DNA of 64,000 nt, taken from the NCBI RefSeq assembly GCF_001949145.1, contig NW_019091436.1:666407-730406 (forward strand), written 5' to 3'. This document shows positions 49,768 through 61,500 of the stretch, piece after piece. Both the position numbers and the translations under genes were made by a program. The notes under the pieces were generated by a model that had not been told where the DNA came from, made no database searches, and was given only the letters and a program-made list of their open reading frames with translations. Position 1 is the first letter of the stretch, and each line of letters starts with the position of its first letter. The stretch comes from Acanthaster planci (taxonomy: Eukaryota; Echinodermata; Asteroidea; Valvatida; Acanthasteridae).

Positions 49768-51470
49768 TACAGTCAACCAGGCAACAGTGCCTGTCACGGG
49801 TGTTTTTGTGTGCTATAAAAAATTCACTGTGTGTCCTTGAAGCTAAATTATTTTCGGAGAACTTCTGTCGATGTACAGATATCTTTATCAATGATTCATG
49901 ACATTTTGTTGTGTGGTTGTTGTGTGGTGTCTCGTATGTCAATTAAGGCATGATTAACTACTTTTGCTTTGGGAATCTAAACTTACAAAGGGTGTGACAA
50001 AGAACAAATTTTTGAGTTTTCCAAAGGAAAATCCATTGATAATAACTATGCATAGATTTTAATGTTAAATAAACAGACATTTTGTACATACGTAAATTTT
50101 CTTACTTATGGAAAAATAATACACTGTACATAATTATGTTCAACGTAAAATCTTCGAATTCCCTTCAATGTTTCGAAACAAAACAGCGCATATCTCGGTT
50201 ACAGAAATCTTGTAATTTTCTCCTTCGTGGTAAAACATCAGTTAACAAAATTAATTATGTAATTTGTAAATCATGTAATTTGTAAACGTCTTGTTTAATA
50301 TCAGAGTTAATTTTCTAACAGTGATCATGAGCCCCAAATTAAAGGGGATTGTGACAGTTAATTCTCAATGATGAAGGCTTTCCTGCCGTTTTTTTTGACG
50401 GAAAAATAAAGATGACTTCATATACAAAGTGCAATGTTTTTCCACTGTTTTTAAATTTTCCTGCGTGGAATTGATTAATATTCATCCGTAGGAGTTGTCG
50501 AAGAGTTTGAATTAGAGGAGGTAAAATGGAGAAGGGAGGGGCTACAAGGGTGACCTTTAATATTCTGTTCTGAAATGTTATACATTCATACACATCAATG
50601 TTCACCTTATTATCCGAGAGACACACAGCCGCTGCTCCCATTATAGTCGATCCCGGAATAATAATTTACACACTACTAATATCTAACTTTTGACAAGGAT
50701 TATTGAGGAACTGCTCTTCTGGGCAGTCCCCAGATTTATTATAACAATTCATTAAGGCCAATTTGTGACGTTCTTGGTGTGACAGCGAACACGAATATGC
50801 GGTAGTGCCAGGTTTGATTAAAAATTGGCAAGTTTGCTGAAATGTTCTCTGACGTGGAATTCGACACATCCAAGCCGACAGTTACGCAAATTACACGAAT
50901 GATATACATGTACTTGTATACCGGTGGGAAATGATGTAAAAGCGACCCCCCCCCCAATGCAACAAAATTGTAAACAAAATGCAAGTACATGTACATGCAT
51001 ATACATCTCTCCATTCGATTCAGTAGGTAATGGTCAAATTGACTGAGAAACCTAATATATTTTTCATCTCCGGTAATTAAGATAACATAATACAATCGAG
51101 GCTATTATTATTATTTACTCGGCCATTCAGAGCAGGTACTCGTAGGACAGTATCCAGCAAACATCAAAATCAATGGACTAAGCAAAAGGGCATTATAAAT
51201 AACAACAACCACCCACTCCAAGCTGGCCAGGATTGACAAAAGTATACTTAAATGATCCGAATGATACTATGATCCGAAAGCCTGTCAATAGAGTTGACTG
51301 TTTTCCTTCATCCGTGAAGACAGTGGGACCGGGTAACGATCTCCCAACAACCAGAGGCGGCTACCCCAACAAAAAAGAAGAATTTTTAAAGGATATGTAT
51401 TACGTAGGTATTGCGTAAAGTGGTCATATTTTCTGTCAACGAAATTTCCACTTTGGAAAAAAAAAAGAAC

Positions 51471-51542
51471 ACCTCCGACGGGACTCGAACCCGCAACCCC
51501 CGGCTTAGGAGGCCGATGTCTTATCCATTAGACTACGGAGGC
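51471..51542 (-). tRNA. tRNA-Arg (anticodon CCT)
   Basis: A 72-base intronless cloverleaf on the minus strand: acceptor arms GCCTCCG / CGGAGGT, D arm GTCT-AGAC, anticodon stem around loop CTCCTAA giving anticodon CCT (reads AGG), and T arm GCGGGTTCGAGTCCCGT with a perfect box B. A run of ten T residues starts a few bases after the 3' end as pol III terminator. CCA is not encoded, as usual in animals. The arm sequences closely follow animal tRNA-Arg(CCT). No other intact tRNA was seen. Confidence 0.97.
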
Positions 51543-51766
51543 TTCTACTTCCCCGAGGAGATTTATACAATATATTCCTTGTATTTTAAAACTATATCGG
51601 TGTTATCCATTCCAAACAAAATTATCCATTTTTTCCCTCCCCCATTGGCGTTCTCAATGCCACTGCAACAAATTTCAACTAAAAAAACTACAGCACTGAG
51701 TCAAGTCACCTTTTAAAGACGGTCAATTTCTTTATCGTCAGTGTAGTGATTTTTCTTGCAAACAAT

Positions 51767-51776
51767 AGAGGGCGCT
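51767..51776 (+). promoter_or_regulatory. AGAGGGCGCT decamer upstream of the tRNA
   Basis: Perfect decamer 225 bp upstream of the tRNA-Arg gene. Confidence 0.3.
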
Positions 51777-52596
51777 CTAGCAAAGATAGATGTGTGTACG
51801 TACGTACGTCTGCCAAGCGCGGGCCGACTTGACTGGGTGCAATCATCCAGTCGTGGGATACATGTGGCGGATTCATTTTGGAAAAAATAATGTAAACCAA
51901 AAATCACATTTACACCAAAGTGTCGAATATAATGCAGTCCCCTCAGGAAGCACATTTGCACTTATCTAAGAAATTCCTACAGTTTTGAAATTCTTAAATT
52001 TGATAAATTCAAGCTTTTTTCCACTGGTGTACAAGCTTTTTGTAAGGAAATTATTTTGTTACTTTTGGTGCATTTAAAAATAGTTCACTCTGCACGATGC
52101 AAATCTAAAAATTAGGGCAAATCGAATTTTGTTGCACTTTACACCGGGTAGGTAAACTCAACACTTAATTATGAATGGAAATGTTGACGGCGCGCGTGAT
52201 GAAATATCACTCACTTGTGAAGTATGAGGTTAAAAAAATGGTTCTAGCAAGGCACCAGAGGCAAAAAATTAAAGAGCACCACATAAAAGTACGTCAACAA
52301 TATTGTCGGTCACTCTCCACAGTGAGGAAGCTTTGTTTTTCTCCATTCCCTCCAATGTTACGGCTACTGCTTAACAGGCTACGCAGGTGATCCACCTGAC
52401 CCACAAATAAAGCAGCGATCATCCGGATCACAACAGCACATGATGTACATTGATATGTATGGACATTTTTGTGTTCACATTTTATTTTCATGCGATATGC
52501 ACATAAGTAATCATTAGATTCTGTGTCACAATCTGTAATTAAAAAAAGCTTAAACAAGTTTTTATTTTGAACCAGTCAACAGGTTCACCAGCTTAT

Positions 52597-52670
52597 TTGG
52601 GTGGGAGTCGAACCCATGACCTCCTGCTTATTAGTGCAAGCATCTTCGATCCAAACATCTCCCCGATGTG
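52597..52670 (-). repeat. tRNA-like fragment (SINE head or tRNA pseudogene)
   Basis: On the minus strand GGTCATGGGTTCGACTCCCA gives a T arm and box B, preceded by a TGCTT/AAGCA stem with an 8-base loop. The acceptor stem and a clear box A are missing, so it is not a functional tRNA. Confidence 0.45.
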
Positions 52671-53048
52671 AAGTACATCTTTGGAAATAGTAAACCATGT
52701 CTTGTTTCTACATACATGTAGCTCATAATACATGGGAAGTCTACTCGGGCATGCAGTAAGACCTTTCCAGGTGAATAAGCACAGCACCTTTCTGTAAGCA
52801 TCTAAGGCACCAAATAACAAGTCAGGAATGCACTTCAGCATTTCACACAATAAAGGTGTGCCAAAAGTTTTAACAAAAAGACGTATTGTCCAATTTTTTA
52901 TAGATGGGTATGTAGTGAATGAAATCAAAAGGTAAGAATACTTGACTGGTACACACTGTCGCATACGCTATGTACAATAATGTATCCAAACTAAAAACTA
53001 TCGTACTGACAGGTGATGACGTCACTCGACAGAGGGTATTTGTGAGCA

Positions 53049-56000
53049 TCATTGGTCAGCGAGATGTCTACGTTTCTTGGCCGTATTCATGTAAGGTCTT
53101 GACACCCACTCTGTATCTCCGGGATCTTCCTTCTCAATGGTGCCTAGCCGGATTTCATACACTGTATAATGAAAGGAGTTGTGAAAGAAATTATGATAAC
53201 TGGCAAGTCTATGGAGAAGACAAAGTACAACGGATGGGAAGAGGTTTGCCGTCAGGCCCTTGCATTTCTTTCTTAACCCTAACCTTCCTCAATCCTTCAC
53301 CTGTTGGAGGACTGAGGAGTGTTAGGGTTAAAACAGTTATTCAATTAATCTGATGTATATTAATGTTGTAATCAGGGCATCTGTTTATGTTCTAACAGCA
53401 ACTTTACTAACCTAACCTGGGAAGAGGTTTGCCGTCAGGCCCTTGCATTTCTGTCTTAAACAGTTATTCAATTAATCTGATGTATATTAATGTTGTAATC
53501 AGGGCATCTGTTCATGTTCAGGCCCTTGCATTTCTGTCTTAAACAGTTATTCAATTAATCTGATGTATATTAATGTTGTAATCAGGGCATCTGTTCATGT
53601 TCAGGCCCTTGCATTTCTGTCTTAAACAGTTATTCAATTAATCTGATGTATATTAATGTTGTAATCAGGGCATCTGTTCATGTTCTAACAGCAACTTGAC
53701 TAACCTAATCCCTATCTACAACTTTCATCTACTCAAATCCATAAAGCTAACAATTATTATATTCTTCGTCTGCACTTACATTTCATTTCAAATCTAGGCC
53801 CAACCTCTGACAGTTCAATGTTTCTGTGGTCTGTCTTCTTGTAGACGTGATGCCTGGAACAAATGAACATGACTCGGCATTGTGAAGTGACAAAAAAAAC
53901 GTGTAAACTTATTCCAATACAAACTTGTCTAAATATGAACATCCCATTTTTATTGAAATGATCCACCATTCGACCAGAATCCAGAGGAAGCACCTTTAGT
54001 CCCCTTTGCCCAACTTCATACAAGTCACAGAGTTGAGAATACCCCCCTCCAGCCACAGAAAAACCAATGCCGATAAAATCAATGTAATTCAAGGCCAGTA
54101 ACAGCTGATCTCCAATATCACAGTAAATTTTCTTCAAGACAATTTCTCTCAGGTGAATCATTTATAATTTTGTGCATACACCTGTAGGTTCTGATGCCAG
54201 ATTGATCACACTTCCAAGCCTGACCAATCAGATTCTAGGGAAACAATTTCCACACTGCAGAACAACCAATGAAATCTCCATGTTCAGAATACCATTGCCT
54301 GTCCTGATTCACAAGGACAGGAATCCAGTCTACTTGCCCAACTGTTATAAAAATAATTGTCACCTGAAGGATATCACGTCATCTTGGTTGGCAAACGTAA
54401 TGACCCGTTTGCTGTCTTCCTTTGGCACAGGAAACAAATACTTGAGTATGTTCATGACCTGCCCATTCAAAAATAAACAAGAACACAAAAATTCATTTTT
54501 TTCCACTGCATGCTGTCGCAAAGTCAGTTTTGAAATGATCTTTAATTTTGACTTCAGCAGGCACAAAATGGAGAACAAGTTGGCTGACTTCAAATAAGAA
54601 CAGTAATTTAGCAATTAGCCTACAGGAAAATCACTTCTACGGTTAATTTTCCAATCACTTACCCTTTCTCCAAGTTTTGACTTGAAGTTGTGGAATATTA
54701 GATGTGGATAGACTTCAGACATGGTTCCGATATTTGGTATGTCATGCCTCATGACCGTGTTGAGCAGAGTAAAGAAGGCTGTTGGACCGTAAGGCAGGTG
54801 GCACACCTGCAAAGCATCTGACGAAAACAAGATTGAGGAATGATCAATCCAAGTCATGGAAAATTTTGACCTCCTTTTTGCCAATCCACAATTAAATGTT
54901 ACAGAAAGATGGCAGATTTGACGATGTTAAGCAAGCTGAGTCATTAAATGGATCTGTTGTTTCCCTTTATTTAAAAGGGAATAAACAATCTCGAAGTTAG
55001 CAAAACATGAAATAATTGTGCCTCTAACAAATATCCCAACAGAAAAATTCTTTTGAATACCCACATCTGTCTTTGTCAATGAATCAATGGCTACCGTCAA
55101 ATGCTAAGCAGCAGGTATGGATTACCAAGACATTAGATGTTCTTCATAAGTTAGAACTTTACAACAATTGCTCATCTGAGACTATCCTTCTAAACGATCA
55201 GTAACTGCGTAGCCTTTGATGAACACTCTGCATCACATACTCGACACAAAACTATCACAAATGAAATCTTTCATGCTTAACTCTTATCAGCAAAACGAAA
55301 ATATGGAAGCCCAATACAAACCTGGCACTCCCCGATGCTCATGAATAATCAAGAGATCTGTGACCTCATTGGCCCGGCAAGCCTGAACTAACTGAGACAC
55401 ATCGTAGTTACCACGGTTCAGCCGCTGAGCATTGGGGAAAATCAGCTTGACTTCCTGCACATATCAAAATTTCACAGGTGAACTTAATAACAAAGAGTGT
55501 TCCATGATTGGTCGATATTGACAGGTCACACCTTATTCAGTTGTTTGTTACAGCAGAAGACAAATTTTATCTTAAAGATTCAAATCTCCTACTGTGTCCT
55601 GTTGTTCTGATAGAAATGTCTTTGTGATGCTTAAGGAAATCCAAATGACATTGAATAGTCACAGCTGCAAAACAATTTCAATTCCTGACAATATCCACAA
55701 TAACATCACAATCAAACAATGCTAAAAATCGCTGCAAATGGCCAAAGCTAATTTGGTGATAATGTATTGTCATTACAATTTCTATCTTCTGCTTATCACA
55801 AACAACGAAACTTGTACAATGCAATTATGCCCTGGAACATATCAGTCCATTCCATTAACAAGCAAATTAGAGTAACAGAGATAACCATGAATTTTTAAAA
55901 TAAATAAGCACAGGATTTCTACATCTGACATCATGCGAATCTGACTGGTTCATAACTAACTTTGGCAAACTGTTTGAGTTTGGAACTGGGATCCCTGGAG

Positions 56001-58236
56001 GTTGTCAACATTATCTTGGGATCTTCAACCCCGGCCCATCGGTACTCATCATCGATGTGACTGTACTCTGCATTGAACAAGAGCAAACAAAAGGGCGCAC
56101 ACTTACAAAAAAAAATACAAAGCAAAATTAAAAAAAGCAAAATCATCAAGACAAGCGAGTTGATAATCTCATGGCTGTGAATCGGGGGCAGATCCAGCTA
56201 GATTTCTTGAAGCACATAAAATCAAGGAAAAAAAGGGTTCTAGACCCATTGTGTTCCAGTCTAATCCTGAATTTTATTGAAGCTAAATCCATAAATGATA
56301 TCTGTTAAAGACCATGGCAAATATTAGAGTTTTGGTACTTAAGGCTTAGAAAGGTTGGGGATATGGTTAAAATATATGTCCTCTGATGAAGTCTTCTGCA
56401 TGACAAACTGTAATTACACTGAAATTGAAAATCAAGTTCAAGCCAGGTAATCTTTTCCATCTCCACAACCAGACAAAATTAAGATCACAGAAAGTCATCC
56501 CACCTTGTCCGCCTTCATCATCATATGCAAGAGCCTTCTGTAAACTCAAAGCATCTTTCCTCAGCTCAGTAGGTATTGGTTTGTTCTCTGAATACAGGGT
56601 GGAATAAACATGAAGGTCAAAGGGCAAATGCATACATAAATCCTGACATTTAAACAAACAACTTTCAATAAAATCGTGGTTTTCATATCATTCTTACAGC
56701 TCAACAGTATCAGAACTTTTTCAGAATCTAGCTTAAATAATCGCAAATGGTTAGGTTGCAAATTTTCTACTGTGCACTTTTTTAATAAACCAAAAAACGA
56801 TGTTTTCATACATGTACATTTGAGAGAAGAACGCTGCACAAGATTTGTAGCTAAGACAAAAATCATGACATGGACCCTTTAAATGTTGACAGTGAGTGTG
56901 TACAAACCATCCAAGGCTTCCTTAAGCTTTCGCTTTCTTTCACTGATGATGCGATCTTTAGACTCTAGGGATTTCCGATACAGGTATTCCCTCCGTTGTC
57001 TTGCTTGCCGTCGCAACTGACAAATATGATCAGAAACGTAATTATAGCTTACTACATCACTATCCTAAAATTAAGGAACATGCTGTCTCACTGATGATCA
57101 AAACTGTTCGATCATCAGTGGTCATGCTGCACTATCCAGTAACTTCTATCATTGACAGTCAATCACTTCTTTCTAATTAATTGCTGTGTGGAAGCACGGT
57201 GGAAGATTGCTCTACAAAGGCAGAGTAAACATCAGAAAGTTTGTCCAGCAATTCCCCACCATGTCCATAATCGATAACACTCAGCACATGCATCAGAAGG
57301 CCAGGCCTACCCCAGAACTACGGGCTCAGTGAGGTGGAGCAAGGAGACCTACAGAATACTGTACAGTCAAACTTCGTTAACAAGAGCACCGTGAATACAA
57401 GATTCTGCTTGAGCCTGTTACGCCCCAACTATAGCATCTGTCCTAACTATAGTTGGGACAGTCCCAATTACTGTGCTGCAGTTGGACTGGCCCAACTGTA
57501 GTTGACCAATCTCAATAGAAATTTGTCTCAATTTTCTCCAAGTTAATGCACTTCACACCTGACATAATTCATCTAACATATGGCATCTATAGGAAAACTC
57601 ATTTCTACAAGCACAAGTTGTTGATGTAAACAAAATGACTTTGGCACATGCACACACTGGACCTCTGTGCTGTAGTTGGGATTTATGCTGTAGCTGGGGC
57701 GTAACAGGCCTATAACAAGGAAAATGTTAGGTCTCAATCCTTTATTTTTCATTGTTTGAATTCCTACAACTACAAGGTTCTTTAAAAAGGTTACAACTTG
57801 CTGAAGGGCATCTTATTATTAATGAGGTTCAGCTGTCATGACTGTACCAACTAGCAAATAAGGCAGCTAGCTGGCTAGATTTAGCTAAATTTTTAATTTT
57901 TAGGGTAAATTTTTAATCACGTCATTCGATAGGTCCTATGCCGGCTGTGGCCAAGTGGTTAATTTCAGAACAACAGAAACATCAACTAAAAGTCTCTGAT
58001 GGCGTAAGCGCGCCCTCTATCACCTCAAAAGGTGACCTAACGTAACGTTAAGAATAATTCATTTTCGACCGACTCTGACTGAGACTCTGACAACACCCGA
58101 CATAGGCAAGGTTATTTTCGTGTTTTGTTTGCTAAATATAAAATAGAACAATCTTTAGCAAAATACACAACCAGTCACGAAATTACGGCGAAAAAAGTAA
58201 TACAACGACACAACCTCACGAAGTTTTACTCACCAT
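53049..58236 (-). CDS. IMP4: IMP4, U3 small nucleolar ribonucleoprotein (Brix domain), 9 exons
   Basis: Nucleolar component of the SSU processome; with MPP10 and IMP3 it helps U3 snoRNA pair with pre-rRNA for 18S maturation. Exons in order: 58236-58234 (ATG only), 57016-56908, 56587-56504, 56067-55961, 55454-55322, 54817-54663, 54458-54364, 53853-53780 and 53161-53049; phases close to 290 residues, about the length of human IMP4. The start [15 protein letters not shown], then [75 protein letters not shown] and [20 protein letters not shown] are IMP4 hallmarks; the Brix domain covers about residue 80 to the end. The last intron contains an 83-bp tandem array. Head to head with ISY1. Confidence 0.97.
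53230..53700 (+). repeat. 83-bp tandem array in the last IMP4 intron
   Basis: Units starting TCAGGCCCTTGCATTTCT occur at about 53252, 53435, 53518 and 53601; the last three are 83 bp apart and almost identical. The first is longer because of a 51-bp insertion, and the outer flanks (GGGAAGAGGTTTGCCG, TTCTAACAGCAACTT) are themselves repeated, so the array grew in two steps. Confidence 0.93.
53277..53327. mobile_element. 51-bp TTAA-flanked miniature element, piggyBac-like
   Basis: Begins CCCTAACC, ends GTTAGGG, flanked on both sides by TTAA (53273-53276 and 53328-53331). The neighbouring tandem units read CTTAAACAG at this place, so the array preserves the empty site. TTAA duplication with CCC/GGG ends is the piggyBac signature. 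Confidence 0.75.
57414..57709. mobile_element. 296-bp MITE with inverted termini (IMP4 intron 1)
   Basis: The left end CCTGTTACGCCCCAACTATA and the right end, in reverse complement CCTGTTACGCCCCAGCTACA, match with two differences and continue as AGCAT. The interior repeats the word CCAACTATAGTTGG in both orientations. No coding frame; superfamily not determined. Confidence 0.75.
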
Positions 58237-58532
58237 AATTTTTGACCCACACACGTGCTGCTGGTTCGTGTCGTATGCTTGTCCAATACTATCTTACTCA
58301 TCTATATTATCATTGGCCAAAGAACCCACTGGTAAGTGATATCGGCCAATAGAAACCGCCCTTAAAGGCACCGGCCTAACTGAAAAATAACTCTTGAGGG
58401 CGACTTTTGGGTCATTCACTTTTGTGTCATTTTGTGTGATTTGTTACGCAGCTTCTGTCTGTTGAAAATGTAAGACGTGAAGAAGGTTTACAAACTCCAT
58501 TCCAAGTCACCAGGAATAATTCAGAGTATAAA
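58237..58532. promoter_or_regulatory. Bidirectional promoter of IMP4 and ISY1
   Basis: The two start codons diverge with 296 bp between them. Three CCAAT boxes lie within 68 bp: CCAAT at 58283-58287 and 58346-58350 and ATTGG at 58312-58316, a usual NF-Y arrangement for paired housekeeping genes. No TATA box stands out. Confidence 0.75.
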
Positions 58533-61500
58533 ATGGTAATTTTGCATTCTTTATGTTACAGTCACTTGTTTATTTTACCGAGGAGATTTACTAGGCCTAG
58601 CTAGGCCTAGGCCTATCTGTTAATTGACAATGACATGAATCATTGAATCACATGAGTGCAAAGGCAGTTCGTAAACGTTTTTGTCGCATGTGTTTGTTAT
58701 GTATCATGTTCGAAGCAGGTCAACTCGTACGCCACCCAACTTGTAAACCGACCAACTCGTACGCCACCCAACTCGTAAACCAACCAACTCGTATGCCTAG
58801 TAGTATAACTAATGTTATTAGAAACCTCCTTAATAATTCCCGTCACTACCTTGACTGATAACGGGGATCCTACTTTCACCTACACCCCCAACAGTGTGAA
58901 TGAAGATTTGAGTAATTTAAGTACGCACTGCAAAGCTGTAGAGAAGCTCTGTTTCATTTGAAAAATTACAGAATTGTTCCCGTAAAATTACGGAACAAAT
59001 CCGTAATTTTACTGGAAATGTCCATTACGGACACCGTAAATTTACGGACATTTTTTACAGTGATGTGACCAATCTTTAAGGATATCTAAGCAAAATCTAA
59101 AGATACCAGTCTTGACCTAAAAAGAAAAAAGTAATGAACAATCAGCTTATCTGGTAATTTACATTTAATTGATTTACATCTAATGGTAAATTTGGTTGAA
59201 ACACGGCAGCAAAAGCTTGTACGAGGTTAAGGCTCCGACGCACATGTGAACTGCCAGAGTTGGGCGGCGTACGAGTTGGTCAGCGTACGAGTTGGTCGGC
59301 GTACGAGTTGGTTGGCGTACGAGTTGGGGTGTACAAGTTGGTCGGCGTATGAGTTGACCAGCATTCATCATGTTGATGTTGGGTAGGCGTAGCCGACTCC
59401 CAGAACTGTGAGCCACACTCCGTGCCTCACAGTCCTAGTTCTGGGACTAGGAGTAAATATTGGGCATGTTGGTTTTTGGGTATGTTGCTTGTCATGCTTG
59501 TTGTCAAGTTGTTGGTTGCAATGAATCAGCAATCAGTCAATCTGCCCATAATCGACCTCCATGCACTCTCTGTTTCACTTTACCTTTCATCAGTTTTCTA
59601 CACCTGTAAACTACAAATATGGTAAGCCTAGTTTGAGTAACTTGGACTCTGTGAATTTTTTTGCATTTTTCTTTCTTTTTTTTTGCATTTGGACATGGCC
59701 AGGTGATAGTTCAGTCCACTCTAAGTACCCTTAATCAAAGGCTTTTCTTCCATTAACCCTAACAGTCCTGAATCCTCCAATTTTAATATGATTTTGCACA
59801 CTCCCTAGGGAGTTAGGGTTAATGGATTTCACTCAAAATATGTAAATAGCTTGTACATTGTTGTACCCCGAATCAAAATCCTCAGAATTCAACCCCAAAC
59901 AGTACAGGTACTAATGTATGAGCTGTTTGACCGAAGTCAGTTAATGGAAGGGAAAGCCTATGAAAGGTACATGGACTCTACTATCACCCAACCATGTCCG
60001 CATCTTAAAAAAGGGGATTCGTAGAGTCCAAGTTAGTTGAACATCAACAATGGCAGAAGGATCAACAGACTATGCCTCAAGGAATGGACTCATGGCAAGC
60101 ACAATAATCAATCTTGCCAGTCTGATGATCGTGCCCAGCATTTTTACATCTGTTGCAAATCTCCAACTTTGATCTCAAAGTCAAAAGTTTGAGAAATATG
60201 ATGGAAGGAAACATAACCTTTTACAAAACCAGTTGTCTGCCCATGATCATGCAGTTTTTATTCTTGAAAATAAAATGTTTACCAAGTAAATATGTTTTGC
60301 TGAAATTACCCTTCTGACCTTATCAACATCCAGTACATTTTCATTCATGGCAGTTTCTGCAAAAAAAATCATACATGTATAATGCTTTATAGTCTGTCCA
60401 AAACTGAGATCCCTACTATTTGTTTGATCATACCATAACCCTCACCTTAAGAGGTACAGTGAAGTCCGCCAGGTGTAAAGCTCTGCTGTACTTTGTTGCG
60501 CTGGACAGTCAACAGCTGCTGAACAAACTGGCCATGTTAAGACAATGGGGGCAGGTCCCATGAAACAATGGCATTGTTTGATTTTGTTAAACTGAGAGCA
60601 AAAACTAGCACTAGTACCTGTATGGCCTATATTTTTTTCCCTGTGCGCGACGATATAGTCGACCTATTGGATCATGTTGCACTGGGCAGGCAAGCCACTT
60701 TGACAAATGGTACAGACTGACAGGGTTTTTAGCCAAAATACCCAGTAGGGTTAGGGTTGAAGCAGGGAAGCAATCTGTATACCACTCGTGTCATTTCCAC
60801 ATTTTCATAACTTATTGTATCCAATTTTAATTTTAATCCAACAGGCTCGGAATTCTGAGAAAGCAATGTGAGTAACAGAATTTCTCATCTGATTCTTTCT
60901 TTCCAGCAATTTGCCTTTTGAATCATGATAAATAAATATGTAAACGATATATTTTCTACAAGTTCTGTCTTTGAGGGTTTCTGATCTTAATCCCAAATTT
61001 CCATGTATAACATTCACATTGACTTTAATCATCGTCTGATCTTCAAGCTTGGTAATTGGAAAAATAACTTGCAGTTTTGGTAGATGTGTACGTGGATATG
61101 GAATGTCAGAAAGTCAATGTGGCCTTGTTTTGTCCCTGTGTTAGGACCAAGTTGGCACGATGGCGCCAAGCTCAGATGGAGGAAGGGAAGGTCCGGGAAA
61201 AACGACCATACCTGGCTACCGAGTGTGAGGACCTCCATAAGGCTGAGAAATGGAGGCGACAGATCATATCAGAGGTGTCGAAAAAGGTGGCACAGATACA
61301 AAACGGTTGGTTTCTGGCTGTAGGAAGATTAGACGAAACCCCCAAAATAATTATGTTTCTGACCCAATCCTTCTTTTGCAAAGCAGTGCACAAAAAGAAA
61401 TTCCTGACCACGATCCCTTGTACTATATTTGGCTAATAGTTTAGAGCTTCCAGAAGAAGCCATTTGGCCTCATTTGTTTGCAAACAAGACAAATTATCAC

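Larger units (their letters stand above)
47545..53048. other. 5.5-kb spacer with one tRNA gene
   Basis: The start is probably 3' untranslated region of the prenylated protein. The rest holds the tRNA-Arg gene, a tRNA-like fragment, a small inverted-repeat element (49667-49767), a C-run near 50945 and an AGAGGGCGCT site. CCAAT-like words and CpG near 48900-49060 look promoter-like, but no gene follows that I can support. Confidence 0.4.

Noticed and set aside
51411-51716. 101-codon plus-strand open frame
   Set aside because: It runs antisense across the tRNA-Arg gene and its peptide has no coding character.
53270-53332. Telomere-like CCCTAA/TTAGGG words
   Set aside because: Only single units at the ends of a TTAA-flanked element; there is no tandem telomeric repeat.
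58643-58858. Frame with repeated PTN/QLV residues
   Set aside because: It is translation of the 16-bp minisatellite arm of the fold-back element; the other arm gives the mirror frame.
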